Shown: positions 1-8,888, counted from the stretch's first letter. The stretch is 41,082 bases of DNA from JAAXGI01 sp963579625 (GCA_963579625.1 CAUZHN010000018.1:1-41082); one strand, 5' to 3'. Numbers and translations: made by a program. Notes: generated from the letters alone by a model not told the origin.

Positions 1-458
1 GGCCCCCCCCCCCCAGCGACCGTAAAGAAGATGGTGTCCGTGACCACAGGATCAAGTGGAATGTGAACGCCATCCCCGACGACCGCAATCAAGCGATGTT
101 CGCCTGGCGCCACGCCTTCTAGGGTATGCACGCTCGTGCCATCCCCCTTGTGGATGATCCCTTCGACACCCGCGGGGATCACTTCGCCCATGGGCGTGAC
201 ATCCGCGTCCAGGAAGAGGTGATGGTGCCCGGTGGCAGGATCCATGACACCCGCTTCGACGACCGAAATTCCTGTCGTCTCGAGAACGACCTCGACGGTC
301 GAGCCCATGACCTGGGCTCCGTCCATCGGTTGGGCGAAAGACACTGTACCTGATACCATGGGCTGCCCAGGGGCCTCCTCGTCAGAAGCGGCGTCTCCGC
401 AGCCCACGAGCACGAATAGTCCTGTAATGGGTAGCCCTACGATCCGCCATGTTCGCAT
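1..458 (-). CDS. DUF4399-type lipoprotein, cut by the left edge
   Basis: Reading the minus strand from ATG at 458 gives at least 152 residues with no stop before the window edge. The N-terminus is a lipoprotein signal (hydrophobic run ending LVGC, Cys about residue 20), so the protein should be anchored in the envelope. The rest matches the DUF4399 pattern: a GHHHLFLD segment, an IPAG segment, then a GEH...VVGDG...H turn and a final beta strand. DUF4399 proteins are usually about 140-150 residues, so only the last few codons are missing. A GGGGGA Shine-Dalgarno-like run precedes the ATG. The family has no established biochemical role; repeated His residues suggest metal binding, which is inference. 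The last visible codons are poly-Gly from a 12-base C run at the edge and may be an assembly artefact. Confidence 0.8.
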   Translation of the reverse strand, partial: MRTWRIVGLPITGLFVLVGCGDAASDEEAPGQPMVSGTVSFAQPMDGAQVMGSTVEVVLETTGISVVEAGVMDPATGHHHLFLDADVTPMGEVIPAGVEGIIHKGDGTSVHTLEGVAPGEHRLIAVVGDGVHIPLDPVVTDTIFFTVAGGGG

Positions 459-988
459 CGAACTGTCCCCCAAAGCTTTATGGTTTCCATTTCGAGATTC
501 CGTACGGGCAAGAAAACGACCCGGACCTCAAACATTCTGACGAACGTGGGCCCTCAGGGAAACCCCCGCTCGCCCAGATCGTGTCCTACGTAGAGTCCGA
601 CAGGATCTACCCTGATAGATTCCAGCCTGACTCAGCGCTGCCTACAGACCCCACCAATCATCGATTTGGATGAGATTCCGGATCAGGATCTTGAGCGCAC
701 ATTATTCATCAGTGGCTCTTCCTCCACCACAATTATTATACCCTGATCTTCCGTTCAGTTATACCACGCGAGCCAAATCTGGTCCTCCTCCCTAACCTAC
801 ACCTCCCACCAGATCGAACTGCGGATGTGGATGGGGATCAGACAACTCTCACCGTGGCTAGTCCCGAAAGCTCAGTGACACGGACACGCAGGGACTTGTT
901 CACCTAGGTCGAAATCCCCATCGAACAAGGAGACCTGTCCAGTTTGTGAGATCCGATTCCATAAACTCATCAGGACAAGTGAGTAAGA
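459..988. other. Intergenic stretch without a convincing gene
   Basis: About 530 bases between the DUF4399 gene start and the MscS gene stop. Short frames exist on both strands, but none has a ribosome site plus a protein-like composition. On the minus strand a perfect TATAAT (740 down to 735) could be a -10 box for the DUF4399 gene, but no good -35 hexamer lies at the right distance and the leader would be about 270 bases. It is left uncalled. No hairpin terminator was seen after the MscS gene. Confidence 0.6.
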
Positions 989-2344
989 TCAAGCATCACG
1001 TCGGCTGGAAGTCTTCCCCGCGTCACCAGCACCGAAACCAGATCTCATGTCCGCCCCTGATGGCTTTTGATACACTCTCAGTCCAAACTCCGGAATCGTA
1101 GCCAGGACATGATCGAAAATGTCCGCCTGAATGTCCTCATAATACATCCAGCGGGTGTCCGACGTGAATACGTAGATCTCAATCGGTAACCCTTCTGGTC
1201 CCGGGGAAAGCTGCCGAACGAGGAGAGTCATGTCGGCGTGAACGCCAGTGTGCTGTTTCAAATACTGGAAGATATACGCGCGGAGTGTACCAACATTCGT
1301 CATCCGCCGCACATTGGGCACACGAATCTTCTCGTTGACGCCATGCTCATGATTATGGACCTCTATATCGCTTCGCTTCCGTTCTATGTAGTCGCCGAGC
1401 AGCTCCCATTCGGCGAACCGTTCCACTTCCCCGTCAGTGAGGAATCGAATCGTCGTTTGATCGATGTCGAACGATCGTTTGATACGCCGTCCCCCCGACT
1501 CCTGCATTCCTCGCCAGTTCCTGAAAGAGTGCTCCAGGAACTTGTGAGTCGGGATCACGGAGAACGTCAAGTCAAAGTTCTGTACCTTGACCGAATTCAG
1601 CGCGATGTCCACCACGTCTCCATCTACTTCGAATTGGGGCATCTCAATCCAGTCGCCGACTCGAAGTAGGTCATTCGTCGTGATCTGGATTCCGGCGACC
1701 AGCGAGAGAAGGGTATCACGGAAGACGAGCAGGAGGACCGCAGTCAAGGCTCCGAGTCCACTCAGGAAGATCACTGGCGATCGGCCCATCACGATCGAGA
1801 CTACCAGAATCAAGCCCGCAAGATAGACGATAATATTCCCCACCTGGAGGAACCCCTTTATGGGTCGCTCCTTCGCCTGAGGGAGTTGGGAATAGATCCG
1901 CTGGCCGCCCTCTAGCGCCGCATCAAATGTGCGGACGAGCACCACGACCATCGAGGCGAGGAGGAGGCGCTGGACGATCGTGGCCCCCCCCTCCGGGACC
2001 CCTGGGACGAGAAGGACGCCATAGTACCAGATGATGAGCGGAACACCCCAGGTGAGGCGTTGGGGCATCTGCGCCTCGAATAGGACGTCATCCCAGTCCA
2101 TGGGGCTGTGTCGGGCAATGTTCTCCAATAACCGGAGGATGTAGCGCCGCACCAATCGGTGAACGACCTCCCCAAGGACAATGACAACTAGGGCTATCGT
2201 CAGTCCGCCCCAGATCGGGTTCGCGGCGAGCCAACCTTCTATAAAACTCAAGAGCGGCTGGATCTGATCTATTTCCGATCCAGGGAGTGGTTCGGTGACC
2301 TGAGCAGCAAGCATGACAAGCTGAACGTAAGGAGGGAGGTTCAT
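989..2344 (-). CDS. MscS-family mechanosensitive ion channel
   Basis: About 451 residues from the preferred ATG at 2344. An integral inner-membrane channel that would open under osmotic down-shock. Several hydrophobic helices are visible (around ALVVIVLGEVV, LLLASMVVVLV, VYLAGLILVVSIVMG). They are followed by the pore-lining helix with GLGALTAVLLLVFRDTLLSLVAG, then the beta domain with VGDWIEMP and a cytoplasmic alpha/beta domain. The insertion and extended C-terminus resemble the YbdG/MscM-like branch. The frame stays open to a TTG at 2530, but the extra 62 residues do not look like a membrane-protein start. Neither start has a strong ribosome site, so the start is uncertain. It is divergent from the cytochrome gene at 2571. 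Ion selectivity and gating threshold cannot be told. Confidence 0.87.
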   Translation of the reverse strand: MNLPPYVQLVMLAAQVTEPLPGSEIDQIQPLLSFIEGWLAANPIWGGLTIALVVIVLGEVVHRLVRRYILRLLENIARHSPMDWDDVLFEAQMPQRLTWGVPLIIWYYGVLLVPGVPEGGATIVQRLLLASMVVVLVRTFDAALEGGQRIYSQLPQAKERPIKGFLQVGNIIVYLAGLILVVSIVMGRSPVIFLSGLGALTAVLLLVFRDTLLSLVAGIQITTNDLLRVGDWIEMPQFEVDGDVVDIALNSVKVQNFDLTFSVIPTHKFLEHSFRNWRGMQESGGRRIKRSFDIDQTTIRFLTDGEVERFAEWELLGDYIERKRSDIEVHNHEHGVNEKIRVPNVRRMTNVGTLRAYIFQYLKQHTGVHADMTLLVRQLSPGPEGLPIEIYVFTSDTRWMYYEDIQADIFDHVLATIPEFGLRVYQKPSGADMRSGFGAGDAGKTSSRRDA

Positions 2345-2570
2345 TCCGGGCCCTGGGTTGATCGGTACGGTTGTGGCTCCAGGCCTCAGACCCGGAGTTG
2401 ATCTTATTTCAATAGAAATGATGACCCGATGGGCATGGCACTCCCAGGGATCGAGCAGTGGACTATCCTCGTCAGCAGCCATCCTTTCACTGGTGGACCG
2501 GTGGCAAATCTGCTGATAGTTTCCTCCCAATCACTCGTGACACCTAAAAATACGCACAAGGGAAAACTAC

Positions 2571-2984
2571 ATGGTACACAATCTAGCGTCGAGACGAGCC
2601 GGCATGCTTTTCGTTGCAGCGCTGGTGGCAGGCTGCGCTAGCGCAGCAGAGCCAGAGCTCACAGCTGGGCCTGTCCCAGTTGCCGATGCCAGAGTTACGT
2701 CGACTCCTGAGCTGATCGCGGACGGTCAACAGATATTTGGTGGAGCTTGCTCGGTTTGCCATGGCGCCGGCGCTGTCGGTGGGCAATTTGGCCCAAACCT
2801 CACTGACGATGAATGGGCTTGGATCGATCCAGCCAGCCCTACCGCAATATCGGATCTCGCGAACCTCATCCGGACTGGCGTTATGGAGCCTCGCATCTCC
2901 GACTCTGGAATGCCACCGATGGGCGGACGAAACCTTACCGATGCCCAACTCAATGCGTTAGCCGCCTATATTCTGTCTCTCTGA
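2571..2984 (+). CDS. Small c-type cytochrome lipoprotein
   Basis: 137 residues, start supported by AAGGGAAA upstream of the ATG. Residues 10-22 form a lipoprotein signal ending LVAGC (Cys22), so the mature protein should be membrane-anchored in the periplasm or outer membrane. One class I cytochrome c domain follows: heme site CSVCH at about residues 60-64, and a likely axial Met in GMPPMGG near residue 115. The helix LTDAQLNALAAYILSL at the end is typical of the cbb3-subunit-III-like (cytochrome CBB3) family. It is probably a monoheme electron carrier. Its partner is not obvious, because its neighbours are a channel and a cold-shock gene. A terminator lies about 145 bases downstream. Confidence 0.9.
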   Translation: MVHNLASRRAGMLFVAALVAGCASAAEPELTAGPVPVADARVTSTPELIADGQQIFGGACSVCHGAGAVGGQFGPNLTDDEWAWIDPASPTAISDLANLIRTGVMEPRISDSGMPPMGGRNLTDAQLNALAAYILSL

Positions 2985-3129
2985 TCTAACTCATGGTTGA
3001 GCCCATAAAGGTAGGCCCCTTGGGGATCGAAACCCTGGATCGTCATTTGACAGCAACCGCTCCGCAATCTACTCTCACTTGGGCGAGTATCTGAAGGGTA
3101 GGAAGAAGACCAGTAACTGAGGAGATTCT

Positions 3130-3185
3130 GAGGATCTGAGAGACACGTATTCTCAGGTCCTCCTTTCTTTTCTTTTTTCTTCTCG
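3130..3185 (+). terminator. Rho-independent terminator after the cytochrome gene
   Basis: A 12-base-pair stem (3130-3141 with 3151-3162, one G-U pair) and a nine-base loop are followed by a long T/C-rich run from 3163 to about 3185. It lies between the cytochrome gene and the cold-shock gene and would insulate the two. Nothing gene-like was found in the rest of 2985-3292. Confidence 0.75.
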
Positions 3186-3292
3186 GCGGTGCGCCTACGC
3201 AAAGTGCGGGAGCGGACAATCTCGCAGCTGACAGGTGAATGAGCGGCACGGCACAACCTGACCCCGACTTCACCAACGACCCGGAGTATGGA

Positions 3293-3502
3293 ATGAGCAC
3301 CACCGGAACGGTAAAGTGGTTCAACGACGCCAAGGGATTTGGCTTCATCACTCCTGAGGACGGCTCGAAGGACTGCTTCGTCCACCACAGTGCAATCCAG
3401 CAGGAGGGGTTCAAATCCCTGTCTGAGGGCGAGCGCGTTCAGTTCGACCGAGTTGAAGGAGAGAAGGGACCTGCCGCGGAGAATGTGACAAAGGTGGCTT
3501 GA
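3293..3502 (+). CDS. Cold-shock protein (CspA family)
   Basis: 69 residues, a single cold-shock domain (OB fold). Both RNA-binding motifs are present: RNP1 KGFGFI and RNP2-like CFVHHSAI. The protein begins MSTTGTVKWFND and ends ENVTKV, as is usual for the family. Such proteins bind single-stranded RNA or DNA in the cytoplasm and melt RNA secondary structure. The frame is open 18 codons upstream to an ATG at 3239, but that extension is not family-like, and GGAG six bases before 3293 fits the shorter start. It is a monocistronic gene flanked by terminators. Cold inducibility is not shown by the sequence. Confidence 0.96.
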   Translation: MSTTGTVKWFNDAKGFGFITPEDGSKDCFVHHSAIQQEGFKSLSEGERVQFDRVEGEKGPAAENVTKVA

Positions 3503-3530
3503 CCATCATCGCTTCTTCCCTGGACCATGG

Positions 3531-3573
3531 TCACGAAGGCCCCCGGGCTTAAACCGGGGGCCTTCGTGATTTC
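3531..3573. terminator. Strong hairpin terminator between convergent genes
   Basis: A perfect 16-base-pair inverted repeat (3531-3546 and 3554-3569) with a seven-base loop. It lies just after the cold-shock stop codon and before the 3' end of the convergent gene at 3614. The trailing T run is short (TTT), but the stem is very stable. It may serve both strands. Confidence 0.8.
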
Positions 3574-3613
3574 ATGGCTATGGCAAGAAACTGGACTCTC
3601 CCCCTAGCAGTAG

Positions 3614-4078
3614 TCACTCTTCCTCCCAGATCCCCTCGCTAACCAAGAATTCCTGAACTGCTTCTGCCCGCCGATTATGGTCGCGGACGAGTGAGTCGCA
3701 TCGGCACGCCAAATCTCTCAACTCCCCAGTTTGCCGCTCCCACTCCCGGATCGACTCGTTGTAATCTACGACGCGCCCGATGTACGCGTCATAGACGTCG
3801 CTAGGCACTCCCCTGGGGTCGAGGGCCTCGAGCGAGTCAACCTCCTGTCGCAGCCGCTCAGTTCCACGATTAAGCGCCTGAAATCGGATCTCAGACTTAT
3901 TCCGGATGGCAAGACAGGCATCGATCTCGGCCCGTAGGCTCACCAAATCGTCTCGCAACCCAACCGCAACCACTGACGACGAATTCTCCCGTGTGAAACG
4001 GTCAAGCATTGATGACCCACCCGCCATCACAAACAGAATGATCCCGCCGAGGAGCCAGCGATTCCCACCTCTGCTCAA
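3614..4078 (-). CDS. Membrane-anchored coiled-coil protein of unknown function
   Basis: 154 residues, starting at a TTG with GGGAG about seven bases upstream. There is one N-terminal transmembrane segment (WLLGGIILFVMAGGS, residues 8-22). It is followed by a long helical, coiled-coil-like region rich in Leu, Glu and Arg (about 40-90 and 105-150) and an acidic end (WEEE). The topology suggests a single-pass protein with a periplasmic helix bundle. The family is not recognised. Two Cys in LACRCDS near residue 125 could pair. It is convergent with the cold-shock gene and divergent from the gene at 4352. Confidence 0.65.
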   Translation of the reverse strand: MSRGGNRWLLGGIILFVMAGGSSMLDRFTRENSSSVVAVGLRDDLVSLRAEIDACLAIRNKSEIRFQALNRGTERLRQEVDSLEALDPRGVPSDVYDAYIGRVVDYNESIREWERQTGELRDLACRCDSLVRDHNRRAEAVQEFLVSEGIWEEE

Positions 4079-4218
4079 ACCTCATCTCCCTGAGTTCTAC
4101 ATCGGATCACTGGGCTTCGACGAGTTTCAGGATGTAAAACACAGGCGAGGAAGTCGAGCTTGTAACATCGGCGTGATGATACATTGGAGCAAGCCAGCGG
4201 GCCGCCCATTCAGGACGG

Positions 4219-4265
4219 TTCGCACGTAGGGGTCCCGCTTGCTGCGCAGGGCCCCTACGTGCGAA
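4219..4265. repeat. Long inverted repeat in a divergent promoter region
   Basis: A perfect 14-base-pair inverted repeat (4219-4232 with 4252-4265). A partly pairable 19-base centre would extend it by a few more pairs. It sits between the divergent genes starting at 4078 and 4352, about 90 bases before the latter. No T run follows, so a terminator is less likely than an operator or an RNA hairpin in a leader. No protein is proposed to bind it. Confidence 0.6.
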
Positions 4266-4351
4266 GATCAATTCACTCAACGGGCCACCCTAAATCCTCG
4301 ACCGTGGGACGATACGTCATGGTGGCCATCTTGGCTTCCAGGAGAGCTTGT

Positions 4352-5005
4352 ATGACTCAGAGATTATTTTATTTGGTCGCGGCAGCCGCGGTGGGGGGGA
4401 TTCTCCCAGGGGCCGCGATCGCACAGGAAGCCAACGGCTCTCATACGCATATTCGGCACGTCCTCGAAGCGTTCGCCCCCACTCCGGAGGGAGAGGGTTT
4501 ATTCCCTATAGCCGTAGCCGAGGCCTCGATCGCTCTGGAACATGCTCGACTCGCAGGCGGCGACCCGACGAATATCGATCCTATGATACGGCATACCAGA
4601 CACGTATTGAACGCAATCGACCCCGAAGAGTTCGCAAATGGACCGGGGTTGGGATTCGGAGTAACGAGGGCCACAGAGGGAATCGTTCAGCACATTGAAC
4701 TGGCTGCCAGTTCGAGCGAAGCCTCCGCAAATGTCCGGACCCACTCAACGCATGTGGTAGCCGCCGCAAGAGGTGTGACTCAACGGGCAGAACAAATCGT
4801 GGACCTTGCGAGACAAATCCTGTCGTCCGGGGTGTACACCCGAGCGTACCCGCTGGTCGAGCAACTTCAGGTCTTATGTGAGGAACTTACTACCGGAACC
4901 GATGTTTCCGACGATGGGGATATCTCGTTAGAAGAGGGTGAGGGCGGAATCCAACAGATCCAGCAACACCTGGCATTGATGGTCGAAGGGGAAGGGATAC
5001 TCTGA
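4352..5005 (+). CDS. Secreted helical protein with three HxxHV repeats, unknown function
   Basis: 217 residues from ATG 4352, which has AGGAG seven bases upstream; the longer open frame to 4184 lacks one. A signal peptide (residues 1-24, cleavage after AIA) exports it. The mature part is all-helical in appearance and carries three similar segments: HIRHVLEAF (33-41), HTRHVLNAI (81-89) and HSTHVVAAA (131-139). Each has His-x-x-His-Val and they lie about 50 residues apart. Further His residues are at 31, 64 and 114. This looks like a threefold repeat that could ligate metal or heme, which is inference. The tail is acidic. No known family was recognised. It is convergent with the DUF5916 gene. 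Confidence 0.75.
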   Translation: MTQRLFYLVAAAAVGGILPGAAIAQEANGSHTHIRHVLEAFAPTPEGEGLFPIAVAEASIALEHARLAGGDPTNIDPMIRHTRHVLNAIDPEEFANGPGLGFGVTRATEGIVQHIELAASSSEASANVRTHSTHVVAAARGVTQRAEQIVDLARQILSSGVYTRAYPLVEQLQVLCEELTTGTDVSDDGDISLEEGEGGIQQIQQHLALMVEGEGIL

Positions 5006-5022
5006 AGTCAACAGAGTTGACT
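5006..5022. other. Short hairpin at a convergent gene junction
   Basis: A seven-base-pair inverted repeat with a three-base loop straddles the end of the gene at 4352 and the stop of the DUF5916 gene. It may act as a weak bidirectional terminator. There is no clear T run. Confidence 0.3.
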
Positions 5023-7444
5023 ACAAACCAAGCCGACCGCGTCCGATTCGACTCAAATCCAGCTGTCGACTAAACTTTATCGAGGCTGTCCGTTCGAGAA
5101 GGTTACTTGTGAGGCCCGCAAGTCTTTCATACTGCCGCTCGTTGAAGACGATGAACAGACCCGTCCCCGCCGTATCGACCCAGCCGAACCGGAAGTTTCC
5201 AGACCAAACAGCCGTCTGCGTATTGTATTGGATGAGAGACTGAATGTAGAGGGTGGGGCTAAACGAGTAGCCAATCCGGCTGCTGAGCAGAGTAGTGTCG
5301 AAATTCCCTCCCGGCCCCGGAAGTTCAATCTTGTTGTACTCTAGACCGATTGCTCCAGCCAGAGCACCCCCGAGCTGAAACGACAGGGACGTGTTCCCTC
5401 CCTGGCGACTTCCAGAGAAGAACTGTCCGAGCAAGAGACTCGTACGCCACACGACAGGCACCTGAGTGCTCGTATTGACCCCGGGAGCAAATAGCCAACC
5501 GGAGTACTCCCCAGTTGATACTTCAACTGAGGTTCGGTCGCCGTCATCGTCAACGCCTGTTGTCAGACTCAGTGGCTCGGTGATCCCATCGAAGATCCAG
5601 TCAGCCGCAAAACTGAATTGGCCACCGTTCTCAAGGTTCATCATATTATGCATATGGAACGTGGCCGTCTCCTTGACTCCACTTCCAAGTCCATGCGCAA
5701 CGGTGTAACTCGTATGGGGACTAAACTGTCGAATCCAGTCCGACGAAGGCACCCGGATATCGCGCCAAATGGTTCCCGACACCTGTTGGAAGTCGGAGCG
5801 TCGAAGGTAACCGACCTCGGGATTGAAGTTCGCGCCAATTCGATCGTAGGAGCTTCTAAACTGCCAGTTTGGGTCCCGGTAGGTGGCCGTGAGGATGATC
5901 GCCTCACGAGCGTCGGTCAGGGTTTCCTCACCCGGAACGCTTGTCGTCGTCGCGCCCATTACACCAGTGAAGTTGAAGAACTCTCCGATCCCGATGTTAG
6001 CATCTGCCGCAAAGGTACGCCCATGATCATTCGCGACCTCGATCGAGGAGCGCTCAGTGAACATCACGCCCACTCCGGATCGATTCGGAAGCTCTCGTGA
6101 GAGCCGAGCTACCGAGTAGCCATTCCCCGATTGCCCAACCTGCGCTCCCCCTGTGCGCATGTGAATTAGCCCCACATCAAGACCTCCTGCCCTCCCGCTC
6201 AACCGACTCCCCCACTCGATCGGGACGGGCACCCCACCCTCTCCAATCCCAATCCTCCGACTGAAGAACATCTGGGCTGACTGGTTGTTACCAACGGCGA
6301 ATCGCCCAGCATTTTCAAGAAAGAACGGACGCTTCTCCGGAAAGAATAGGCTGAATCGAGTCAGGTCCGCTTGCTCGTTGTCCACCTCTACCTGTGCGAA
6401 GTCGGTGTTCACCGTCAAATCGAGTGAAAGGGCTGGAGTAATCCCGATCTTCGCATCTGCACCCACTTCGAATGGATAGTCGACCGCCAGGCTGTTGGCC
6501 GGGACCTTCTGCGCAGAGCTGAGGGCATAGGGGGTAAAGGTCATCAGCCTCTGGGCAGGAACATTCAGGTCCTCCAGCACCCCCGCGTACGAGACCCGAT
6601 AGAGATTGTCCTGACGAAAGAGGGGGGCCCAGTATACCTGCTCGTTCTTTCGCCCTATGTATCGGCCGAAGTTGACGCCCCACTCCTGCTCCGTCCCAGC
6701 CCCATACCGTAGGGTGGAGAATGGAATTCGGAAAAAGGCGTACCAACCCTCCTCATCGCGGTCCGTTGATACCGTCCAGCTGCCATCCCAGTTGATGTTG
6801 AAGCCCCCCTGGGCGCCCCCCTGCTGTCGTCCAGCGTTCCCACGCGCGCCACCTCTACCCCTGCCGGTTTGGCGACCTTCATCGATCACCTGTCCATCGT
6901 GCTCGATACCTCCCGGATTCGTGGCGAAAGCAAAACCGTTCTCATCGTCGTTATAGGTGTCTAAAACGAGGAGAAACGCGTCGAAGCGAGTGAGACTCGC
7001 GTCTCGACGTTGCTCCCCAACGACAATCTGACTCGGCTCCGAGTCGTACAGCCATGCACCGACATAGATCGCTTCCTCGTCAAAAGCGACCCTCACTTCT
7101 GTCCGTTCCGAGGCAGGCAATCCCTCGGTCGGCTCACTTTGGATGAAGTTGCTAATGACCTCCGCTTCTCCCCAGGCCAACGGATCCCGCCAGTTATCTG
7201 CACTCAGACCCTGAGAAAGCTGGCCCGCCGACATTCGTACAGCTCCACCAACAGTCGGTGTCGACGCTCCAGCTGGCTCGGTTTGCGCGGAAATGGACCC
7301 AGCCGCCACAGCACAAATCACCGCAATAATTGCTATGTGTAGAAGGCAGCTAAGCCTCACCTCGCGTATACAGGGCAGAGGGGTCATTACTCTTCGGAAT
7401 TGCTCGGTGTTAGAGGCACAGGACAAAAAACATCCGCTCGCCAT
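5021..7444 (-). CDS. DUF5916 protein with N-terminal CBM9-like domain
   Basis: 807 residues. The ATG at 7444 has AGGAG eight bases upstream and gives a long N-terminal region before the hydrophobic signal core (LLHIAIIAVICAVAAGSISA, about 34-53). Residues about 80-230 resemble the carbohydrate-binding-module-9-like domain (AFDEEAIYVGAWLYD, then GWYAFFRIPFSTLRYG). From about 260 to the end is DUF5916, including its signature FFPEKRPFFLENAGRF near residue 375. Many amphipathic beta strands follow, ending in a short strand typical of an outer-membrane barrel. Family members are thought to be outer-membrane proteins; substrate and activity are not established. A Gly/Arg/Gln-rich insert (RGRGGARGNAGRQQGGAQGG) interrupts the CBM9-like part near 200-220. 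It is a stand-alone gene. Confidence 0.9.
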   Translation of the reverse strand: MASGCFLSCASNTEQFRRVMTPLPCIREVRLSCLLHIAIIAVICAVAAGSISAQTEPAGASTPTVGGAVRMSAGQLSQGLSADNWRDPLAWGEAEVISNFIQSEPTEGLPASERTEVRVAFDEEAIYVGAWLYDSEPSQIVVGEQRRDASLTRFDAFLLVLDTYNDDENGFAFATNPGGIEHDGQVIDEGRQTGRGRGGARGNAGRQQGGAQGGFNINWDGSWTVSTDRDEEGWYAFFRIPFSTLRYGAGTEQEWGVNFGRYIGRKNEQVYWAPLFRQDNLYRVSYAGVLEDLNVPAQRLMTFTPYALSSAQKVPANSLAVDYPFEVGADAKIGITPALSLDLTVNTDFAQVEVDNEQADLTRFSLFFPEKRPFFLENAGRFAVGNNQSAQMFFSRRIGIGEGGVPVPIEWGSRLSGRAGGLDVGLIHMRTGGAQVGQSGNGYSVARLSRELPNRSGVGVMFTERSSIEVANDHGRTFAADANIGIGEFFNFTGVMGATTTSVPGEETLTDAREAIILTATYRDPNWQFRSSYDRIGANFNPEVGYLRRSDFQQVSGTIWRDIRVPSSDWIRQFSPHTSYTVAHGLGSGVKETATFHMHNMMNLENGGQFSFAADWIFDGITEPLSLTTGVDDDGDRTSVEVSTGEYSGWLFAPGVNTSTQVPVVWRTSLLLGQFFSGSRQGGNTSLSFQLGGALAGAIGLEYNKIELPGPGGNFDTTLLSSRIGYSFSPTLYIQSLIQYNTQTAVWSGNFRFGWVDTAGTGLFIVFNERQYERLAGLTSNLLERTASIKFSRQLDLSRIGRGRLGL

Positions 7445-7646
7445 ATATGAAACTCCTAAAAAACTTTGACTTTGCGCTCAGCTCTGTACCTCGGCCTGTC
7501 AGGCCGCAATGGCGGGGCAAAATCAATGCGCTCCAAGGCCCATTCCATCCGACCGCCGATGCGTCACAGCCGTCGGTGAAAGAATCCTTGGAGCGCAGTT
7601 CGCAAATTTATCTACAACAGCTAATACGAGGATCAACAGGGATGAC

Positions 7647-8888
7647 TTAATTTCCGTTGAGCCGAATGAACTTCTGGACCCGATGTCCTGTTTGCACTTC
7701 TCCGGTATACATATTTCCCTGAGAATCAAAGTCCATATAGTGTAACCAATCAAATTGGCCCGGCTGTATTCTCCCCTGTCCCCAGGAGTACACAACCTCC
7801 AGCGTCTCCCGGTCGAGGGTCCAGACCTTGTTGTTAGTCCCGTCCGGAACGTAGATGAACCGCTGCTCAGTATCCAACGGATCGAACTCCACTTCCCACG
7901 TGGATCCAGGTCCGTATGTCTCCGGTGCAAGAACGGCCTCAGTTACGTATGTCCCATCTTTTTGGAACACCTGAATCCGGTTGCTGGGACGGTCTGTCAC
8001 ATATACGAGACCATCATTGGAGATCGCCACACCATGGACAGGCGTACGCCAGGTTCGACTCGGTGGCGCGTTGGGATCCCACGGACCCGGGTCTTCGTCT
8101 ACCGGCATTTCACCGTAGGCTCCCCAATGTCTACGATATTCTCCCGTCTCCGCATCGAAAACGGATAGTCGGCGGTTTCCGTATCCGTCCGCCACGTAGA
8201 TCTCGTTCGTCTCCGGATCCACCTCCATGACCGACACTCGGTTCACGGAGTTCGTATCGTTACTGCCCTCACTGACCCCTACCGCACCAATCTGCATAAC
8301 GAATTCACCGTCAACCGTAAACTTCATCATGTGGTGGTCGTTCGTACCGTTTCCCGCAACCCATACGAAGTTGTTGTGATCCACGTGAATCCCGTGCTCA
8401 CTGTTGAACCACTGATACTCACCGGTGGGACTATCACCACCCCACGCGTGAATGACGTTTCCCTCAGGGTCAAAGGCAAGAACGGGAGGAGCGGTAGTAC
8501 AGCAGAGGGATTGGAGAGGATCGTGACCCCACGTCTGATCTCGTGTGGTCTGCAGCGGAGTCGATCCCGCGTTTGTCCCCTGCACAGTAAACGGACGATG
8601 GATGATCCAGACATTGTCATCACCATCAACAGCGGTGCCGGCAATCTGTCCCATAATCCAGTTGTTGGGGAGGGGCTGTGGCCAAAACGGGTCCACTGTA
8701 AACTGCGCCACACCCTCCGGAACCTGTGGTCCAGACGCGTCAGGGGGGTGATTTCCCATGCTCTGGGTCATGGCCATGCCAGCACCTTCCCCGCTATCGG
8801 GCATACTGCCGGCTTCACAACCCAACAACATCAAGCTCACCACCAGCCCCACACCTACTAACAGGCTCTTGGGTGCCTTCGTATCCAT
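7647..8888 (-). CDS. NHL-repeat beta-propeller lipoprotein
   Basis: 413 residues with an AGAGG site upstream of the ATG. The signal ends LMLLGC (Cys24), so it is a lipoprotein. After a Gly/Met-rich linker (to about 60) come six or so NHL-type blades. Visible ones include HGIHVDHNNFVWVAGNG, IYVADGYGNRRLSVFD, HGVAISNDGLVYVTDRPSNRIQVF and LHYMDFDSQGNMYTGE. The arrangement resembles the peptidyl-alpha-hydroxyglycine alpha-amidating lyase-like NHL propellers, but lyase activity is not shown. A CC pair lies near residue 130. Related genes are at 19765 and, as a relic, at 11925. These propellers accompany PQQ dehydrogenases here, which suggests a shared extracytoplasmic role. Confidence 0.87.
   Translation of the reverse strand: MDTKAPKSLLVGVGLVVSLMLLGCEAGSMPDSGEGAGMAMTQSMGNHPPDASGPQVPEGVAQFTVDPFWPQPLPNNWIMGQIAGTAVDGDDNVWIIHRPFTVQGTNAGSTPLQTTRDQTWGHDPLQSLCCTTAPPVLAFDPEGNVIHAWGGDSPTGEYQWFNSEHGIHVDHNNFVWVAGNGTNDHHMMKFTVDGEFVMQIGAVGVSEGSNDTNSVNRVSVMEVDPETNEIYVADGYGNRRLSVFDAETGEYRRHWGAYGEMPVDEDPGPWDPNAPPSRTWRTPVHGVAISNDGLVYVTDRPSNRIQVFQKDGTYVTEAVLAPETYGPGSTWEVEFDPLDTEQRFIYVPDGTNNKVWTLDRETLEVVYSWGQGRIQPGQFDWLHYMDFDSQGNMYTGEVQTGHRVQKFIRLNGN

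Noticed and set aside
1238..1669. 143-codon plus-strand frame opposite the MscS gene
   Set aside because: It overlaps a well supported channel gene in antisense and has no recognisable features.
2985..3130. tRNA-like T-loop (GGGTTTCGATCCC on the minus strand)
   Set aside because: The loop is shifted by one base from the TTCRANY consensus, and no acceptor, D or anticodon arms can be built around it.
2966..3388. 140-codon minus-strand frame across the cold-shock gene
   Set aside because: It overlaps the clear CspA-type gene and the terminator, and has no domain.
5618..6100. 160-codon plus-strand frame opposite DUF5916
   Set aside because: Shadow of the DUF5916 gene; composition not protein-like.
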